DNA of 64,000 bases, taken from positions 926,620-990,619 of the forward strand of contig NZ_WQHP01000001.1 in the NCBI RefSeq assembly GCF_013035315.1, written 5' to 3'. Source of the stretch: Ruegeria arenilitoris. GTDB lineage: Bacteria > Pseudomonadota > Alphaproteobacteria > Rhodobacterales > Rhodobacteraceae. Every line of letters begins with the position of its first letter. The first letter of the stretch is position 1. Positions 60,940 to 64,000 of the stretch are shown in pieces. The position numbers were made by a program, and so were the translations under genes. A model generated the notes under the pieces. The model saw nothing but the letters and a program-made list of their open reading frames with translations. It searched no databases and had not been told where the DNA came from.

Positions 60940-62326
60940 GATCCGCCTCCAGCTCTGAAGTGGCATCGGTTGCCGCAGAATGCGCATCGAACGTCTGGCC
61001 GGTCACCGCGTGCACGGCGTTCTCACCAGTCATCTCCTGCCAACGGCGGATGGCGACATCGACATAGGCCGGGTCGAGCTCAATGAGCCGCGCCCGCCGC
61101 CCGGTTTTCTCTGCTGCCAGCAAGGTCGCCCCGGACCCGCCAAAGGCGTCTAAAACAACATCGCCGCGATGGCTCACATCCATGATGCCATCCGCCACCA
61201 AAGCTGTCGGTTTCACCGTGGGATGATCTGAGAGGTCAGCTTCGCGCCCCGCCCCAAAGCTGGTCACACCGGCGTAATCCCAGACGTTGGTCCGGTTGCG
61301 CCCGTGTTTGCCCAGCTCGACGTTGTTGATGTGCGGCGCACCAGGCTTCTTGAAAATGCAAATCAACTCATGCTTGGAGCGATAAAGGCTGCCCATTCCC
61401 CCGTTGGTCTTGTTCCAGACGCAGAGATTGATGAGATCAAAGCCACCTGCCTTGCCCGCCGCAATCAGTTCTTCGATATGACGCCAGTCCATGCAGATCA
61501 TTGCAATACGCCCGTCTGGCAGACGGCCAAACAACTGGGTGATCACGCCTGAAAGAAAGCCGCGGAACTCGCTATCCGACATTTCCCCCGACGCCATGGC
61601 AAACTCGCGGTGTTCGGCGCTATTGCCGGACCGCACATGCCCATTGACCGGCACGTTATAAGGAGGATCGGTGAAGACCATCTGCGGGCGCTCGCCTTCC
61701 AGCAAGGTGTCGTAGCTCTGGGCTTGAAGGGCATCCCCGCAGAAGATGCGATGATCTCCGAGAACCCAGAGGTCGCCCGGCTCCGTGATTACGGGTGCCG
61801 CAGGGTCCGGGGCCTCTACACTTTCCGCTTCCGTCTCCGTGGCCTCGCCCGCACTATCGATGATGATGTCGATCTCCGGTGCCTCGAACCCCATGATTTC
61901 CAGATCAAAATCCAGCTCGCCATCAAGGCTGAGATCCATCAGCTCGGCAAACTCAATCTGCAGAGCAGCTTCGTTCCAGTCGGACAATTCCGCCAGCTTG
62001 TTGTCCGCAATGCGCAGAGCGCGCACTTCCGCTTCTGACAAGTGATCCGCGACAACAGTCGGTACGGAATTCAACCCCAGGGCCTTGGCGGCTTCATAGC
62101 GGCCATGACCCGCGATGATTGTGCCCGAACCATCCAACAGGATCGGAGTGACAAAGCCAAACTGGGCCACCGATGCCTTCAGTTTGTCGACATTCTTGGC
62201 CGCGTGCACGCGGTTGTTGTTGGCGTAGGGCTTGATCTGGCTGATCTGGGATTGGATAACTTTTTCGGCCATCCAGATAGGCGTATTGGACGCCTGGACG
62301 TCGCTGTGTGTGTTTTTAGCAGGCAT
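60932..62326 (-). CDS. ParB-domain DNA methyltransferase (N6-adenine/N4-cytosine type)
   Basis: 464 residues from ATG 62326 (MPAKNTHSD). Residues about 20-110 are ParB-nuclease-like (ILLDGSGTIIAGHGRYEAAK, RIADNKLAELSDW). The methylase part has TDPPYNVPVNG (motif IV) before DAFGGSGATLLAAEKTGRRA (motif I), i.e. beta-class order. Such fusions are common in alphaproteobacterial prophages and protect or mark phage DNA. No matching restriction enzyme is visible. First gene of the minus-strand phage operon. Confidence 0.9.
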   Translation of the reverse strand: MPAKNTHSDVQASNTPIWMAEKVIQSQISQIKPYANNNRVHAAKNVDKLKASVAQFGFVTPILLDGSGTIIAGHGRYEAAKALGLNSVPTVVADHLSEAEVRALRIADNKLAELSDWNEAALQIEFAELMDLSLDGELDFDLEIMGFEAPEIDIIIDSAGEATETEAESVEAPDPAAPVITEPGDLWVLGDHRIFCGDALQAQSYDTLLEGERPQMVFTDPPYNVPVNGHVRSGNSAEHREFAMASGEMSDSEFRGFLSGVITQLFGRLPDGRIAMICMDWRHIEELIAAGKAGGFDLINLCVWNKTNGGMGSLYRSKHELICIFKKPGAPHINNVELGKHGRNRTNVWDYAGVTSFGAGREADLSDHPTVKPTALVADGIMDVSHRGDVVLDAFGGSGATLLAAEKTGRRARLIELDPAYVDVAIRRWQEMTGENAVHAVTGQTFDAHSAATDATSELEADHV

Positions 62327-62774
62327 AACCGCCTCCTTTTGCGTGACGCCGCGCGGACGTCGAGATGGAGGGATCGCGTTGGAAAATCGGAGAGAGCACA
62401 AATCGCAACTCCCCGGACCAATCGATCCGAGACGTTGCTCCTTTGAATGCTCTCTGCGGAAACCTGTGTTTCCAATGAGTGCTGCCTGCGGGAGCAGTTT
62501 CCCGCCCCGATAGTCCGGGCGATTAGGTCGAATGTAGGTGCCATCAATACGAGACGCAACCCCCCAAACTAAAAGTAACCAATTAAGATTGTTGACGAAT
62601 AATCGGGGGTACGGCAGCGTCGCACTTCAAAACACACGCCTCCAGTAATCGTTTCAGAAAGAGCTGGACTGTTGCCGTAAACCACGCATCACTGAACCTA
62701 CGCCCGAGCCATTCGGGCGCTCCTCGGTACCGGGGTTCGGCATCTCGCTGACCCAAGATCAGAGGAGACAGTTC
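62327..62774. other. divergent non-coding region of the phage element
   Basis: 448 bp between the methylase and DUF3489 starts. I see no gene. A hairpin CGCCCGA-GCCAT-TCGGGCG lies at 62701-62719. Promoters for both directions are expected here. Confidence 0.55.
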
Positions 62775-63005
62775 ATGTCCAAGCGGAAGCAAACCAAAAT
62801 TGACAAAGTGCAAAACTTGTTGCGCCGCCCGAGCGGCGCCAGCCTTGAGGCGCTCTGCAAAGCAACGGGGTGGCAGCTTCATTCGGTCCGAGCGGCTCTA
62901 AGCGGCCTGCGGAAAAAAGGCGTCACAATTGAAAGGCGGACATCCGACAAACCAGATGGTTCTTCCACCTATCACCTGACGGTGGGAACAGGAGAAGAGT
63001 CATGA
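62775..63005 (+). CDS. DUF3489 domain protein
   Basis: 76 residues: KIDKVQNLLRRPSGASLEAL, CKATGWQLHSVRAALSGLRK and a C-terminal GVTIERRTSDKPDG; a winged-helix-like fold. AGAGGAGA precedes the ATG. First of a fixed trio DUF3489-DUF2924-recombinase in alphaproteobacterial elements; probably regulates or assists the recombinase. Confidence 0.85.
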   Translation: MSKRKQTKIDKVQNLLRRPSGASLEALCKATGWQLHSVRAALSGLRKKGVTIERRTSDKPDGSSTYHLTVGTGEES

Positions 63006-63418
63006 CCAAGACTAGCGATGTTGCCGATCTGGCCGTCATGGGACGATCGGATCTGGTCACGCTTTGGCAGCAACTGTTTGATCAACCCGCCCCCGCCATG
63101 CTCAGCCAACCCTTTCTGCGCCGCTTTATCGCCTTTGAGATGCAGTCCCGCCGTCACGGCGGGCTACCCCGGCAGGTCAAAGCCACGCTGGAAAAGGGCT
63201 CTGGGAAGAAACCCCGGCCTACATGCCCTGCCCTAAAACCCGGCGGGCGCCTGCTACGCGAGTGGAATAGTGTGACCCATGTAGTCGACGTTACAGAAGA
63301 CGGCTTCACTTGGAACGGTCGGTCCTATCGCTCACTCTCGGCCATCGCCCGAGAGATTACCGGCGCGCATTGGTCAGGGCCGCGTTTCTTTGGGCTCACC
63401 GGCAAGGCGGCCAAATGA
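63002..63418 (+). CDS. DUF2924 domain protein
   Basis: 138 residues. PAMLSQPFLRRFIAFEMQSR and LKPGGRLLREWNSVTHVVDV are characteristic, followed by GFTWNGRSYRSLSAIAREIT and GAHWSGPRFFGL. Starts 4 bp inside the previous gene and overlaps the recombinase by ATGA. Likely an accessory DNA-binding factor of the recombinase; the role is not established. Confidence 0.87.
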   Translation: MTKTSDVADLAVMGRSDLVTLWQQLFDQPAPAMLSQPFLRRFIAFEMQSRRHGGLPRQVKATLEKGSGKKPRPTCPALKPGGRLLREWNSVTHVVDVTEDGFTWNGRSYRSLSAIAREITGAHWSGPRFFGLTGKAAK

Positions 63419-64000
63419 GCCCGCGCCGTAAAATCCGATGCGCCATCTACACGCGCAAGTCCTCAGAAGATGGTCTGGATCAGGACTTCAATTCGCTGGA
63501 TGCGCAATATGAGGCCTGCGCGGCCTATGTCGCAAGCCAGCGACATGAAGGCTGGACCCTGTTGTCCGGGCGCTACGATGACGGTGGCCTGTCGGGCGGC
63601 ACCCTAGAGCGACCCGCCCTTCAGCGCCTTCTTGAAGAGATCGATGCCGGGCGTATTGACATGGTGGTGGTCTACAAGATTGACCGGCTGACCCGGTCGC
63701 TTGCCGACTTCTCTAAGCTGGTCGACCGGCTGGAACAGGCAAACTGTTCTTTTGTGTCCGTCACGCAGGCCTTCAATACCTCATCTTCCATGGGCCGGTT
63801 AACGCTGAATGTGCTGTTGTCCTTTGCTCAGTTTGAACGGGAAGTCACCGCCGAACGTATTCGCGACAAGATTGCAGCGTCGAAGAAGAAGGGGCTTTGG
63901 ATGGGTGGCAACCTGCCTCTGGGCTATGATCGCCACCCCGATCCGAAGGCAAGAACGCTGGTGGTGAATGAAGAGGAGGCCAGAACGGTCCGGCATCTCT
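63415..64000 (+). CDS. large serine recombinase, N-terminal part (cut by window end)
   Basis: I translated from ATG 63415: 195 codons are visible and the frame is open at the end. The resolvase-type catalytic domain shows CAIYTRKSSEDGL (catalytic serine near residue 16-17), YKIDRLTRSLADFSKLVDRL and LLSFAQFEREVTAERIRDKI, followed by the start of the recombinase domain (GLWMGGNLPLGYD). It would integrate or excise the element. The attachment sites cannot be located from this window. Confidence 0.9.
   Translation, partial: MSPRRKIRCAIYTRKSSEDGLDQDFNSLDAQYEACAAYVASQRHEGWTLLSGRYDDGGLSGGTLERPALQRLLEEIDAGRIDMVVVYKIDRLTRSLADFSKLVDRLEQANCSFVSVTQAFNTSSSMGRLTLNVLLSFAQFEREVTAERIRDKIAASKKKGLWMGGNLPLGYDRHPDPKARTLVVNEEEARTVRHL

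Noticed and set aside
1..64000. CRISPR array, tRNA or rRNA genes
   Set aside because: No regularly spaced direct repeats or recognisable RNA gene sequence found on reading; a tRNAscan run would settle tRNAs.

Overview
The window looks like chromosome or large-plasmid DNA of a marine alphaproteobacterium of the Roseobacter/Rhodobacteraceae type. Pointers are TRAP and Pot-type transporters, BetI-like regulators, dimethylglycine-dehydrogenase/GcvT enzymes, an IS6-type insertion sequence and a DUF3489-DUF2924-serine recombinase module. The taxon is inferred from gene content only. No rRNA, tRNA or CRISPR array was recognised.

Layout. (1) 1-6.5 kb: a catabolic operon on the minus strand with a DctPQM TRAP transporter, a two-domain dehydroshikimate-dehydratase-like enzyme (cut by the window edge) and a Gfo/Idh dehydrogenase, with a divergent FCD-type GntR regulator. 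(2) 6.6-7.4 kb: a decayed IS6 copy. (3) 7.4-32 kb: a large cluster for methylated or quaternary amines. It holds a trimethylamine-dehydrogenase-like demethylase, a PuuB-like amine oxidase, a MATE exporter, a translationally coupled operon (two PYROXD2-like flavoproteins, a GcvT-like protein, then a class III aminotransferase), a PMT-like methyltransferase, a dimethylglycine-dehydrogenase-like enzyme, a PotFGHI-type importer, a Rieske oxygenase with a coupled 87-residue protein, and a monoamine oxidase. Three BetI-like TetR regulators are embedded in it. A shared operator-like sequence (TGAATGATCATTCA and variants) recurs at three promoters, and a different 22-bp palindrome sits at the fourth.

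(4) 32.7-40.6 kb: a LuxR-type regulator, a second complete PotABCD importer, a serine hydrolase and a YtcJ-like amidohydrolase. (5) 41-47 kb: an AraC regulator opposite two exported metal-dependent amidohydrolases, a GYD-domain protein and an OprB-like porin, suggesting outer-membrane uptake followed by periplasmic hydrolysis. (6) 47.5-59 kb: a mosaic of small units (tandem HupE-like membrane proteins, methyltransferase, DUF4105, lipoprotein hydrolase, homocysteine methyltransferase plus flavoprotein with a GlxA-type regulator, VOC lipoprotein). Its intergenic spaces carry a dispersed hairpin repeat, and it is bracketed by a nearly perfect 248-bp direct repeat of a phage terminase tail, one copy of which abuts an IS6 element. 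(7) 59-64 kb: part of a prophage or integrative element with terminase, DUF5681, ParB-methylase, DUF3489, DUF2924 and the start of a large serine recombinase.

How the parts work together (inference): the central cluster could import a quaternary or N-methylated amine, remove methyl groups with the Rieske and flavin enzymes, pass one-carbon units to tetrahydrofolate through GcvT-type domains and deaminate the remaining amine. BetI-like repressors would control it through shared operators. The substrate cannot be read from the sequence.
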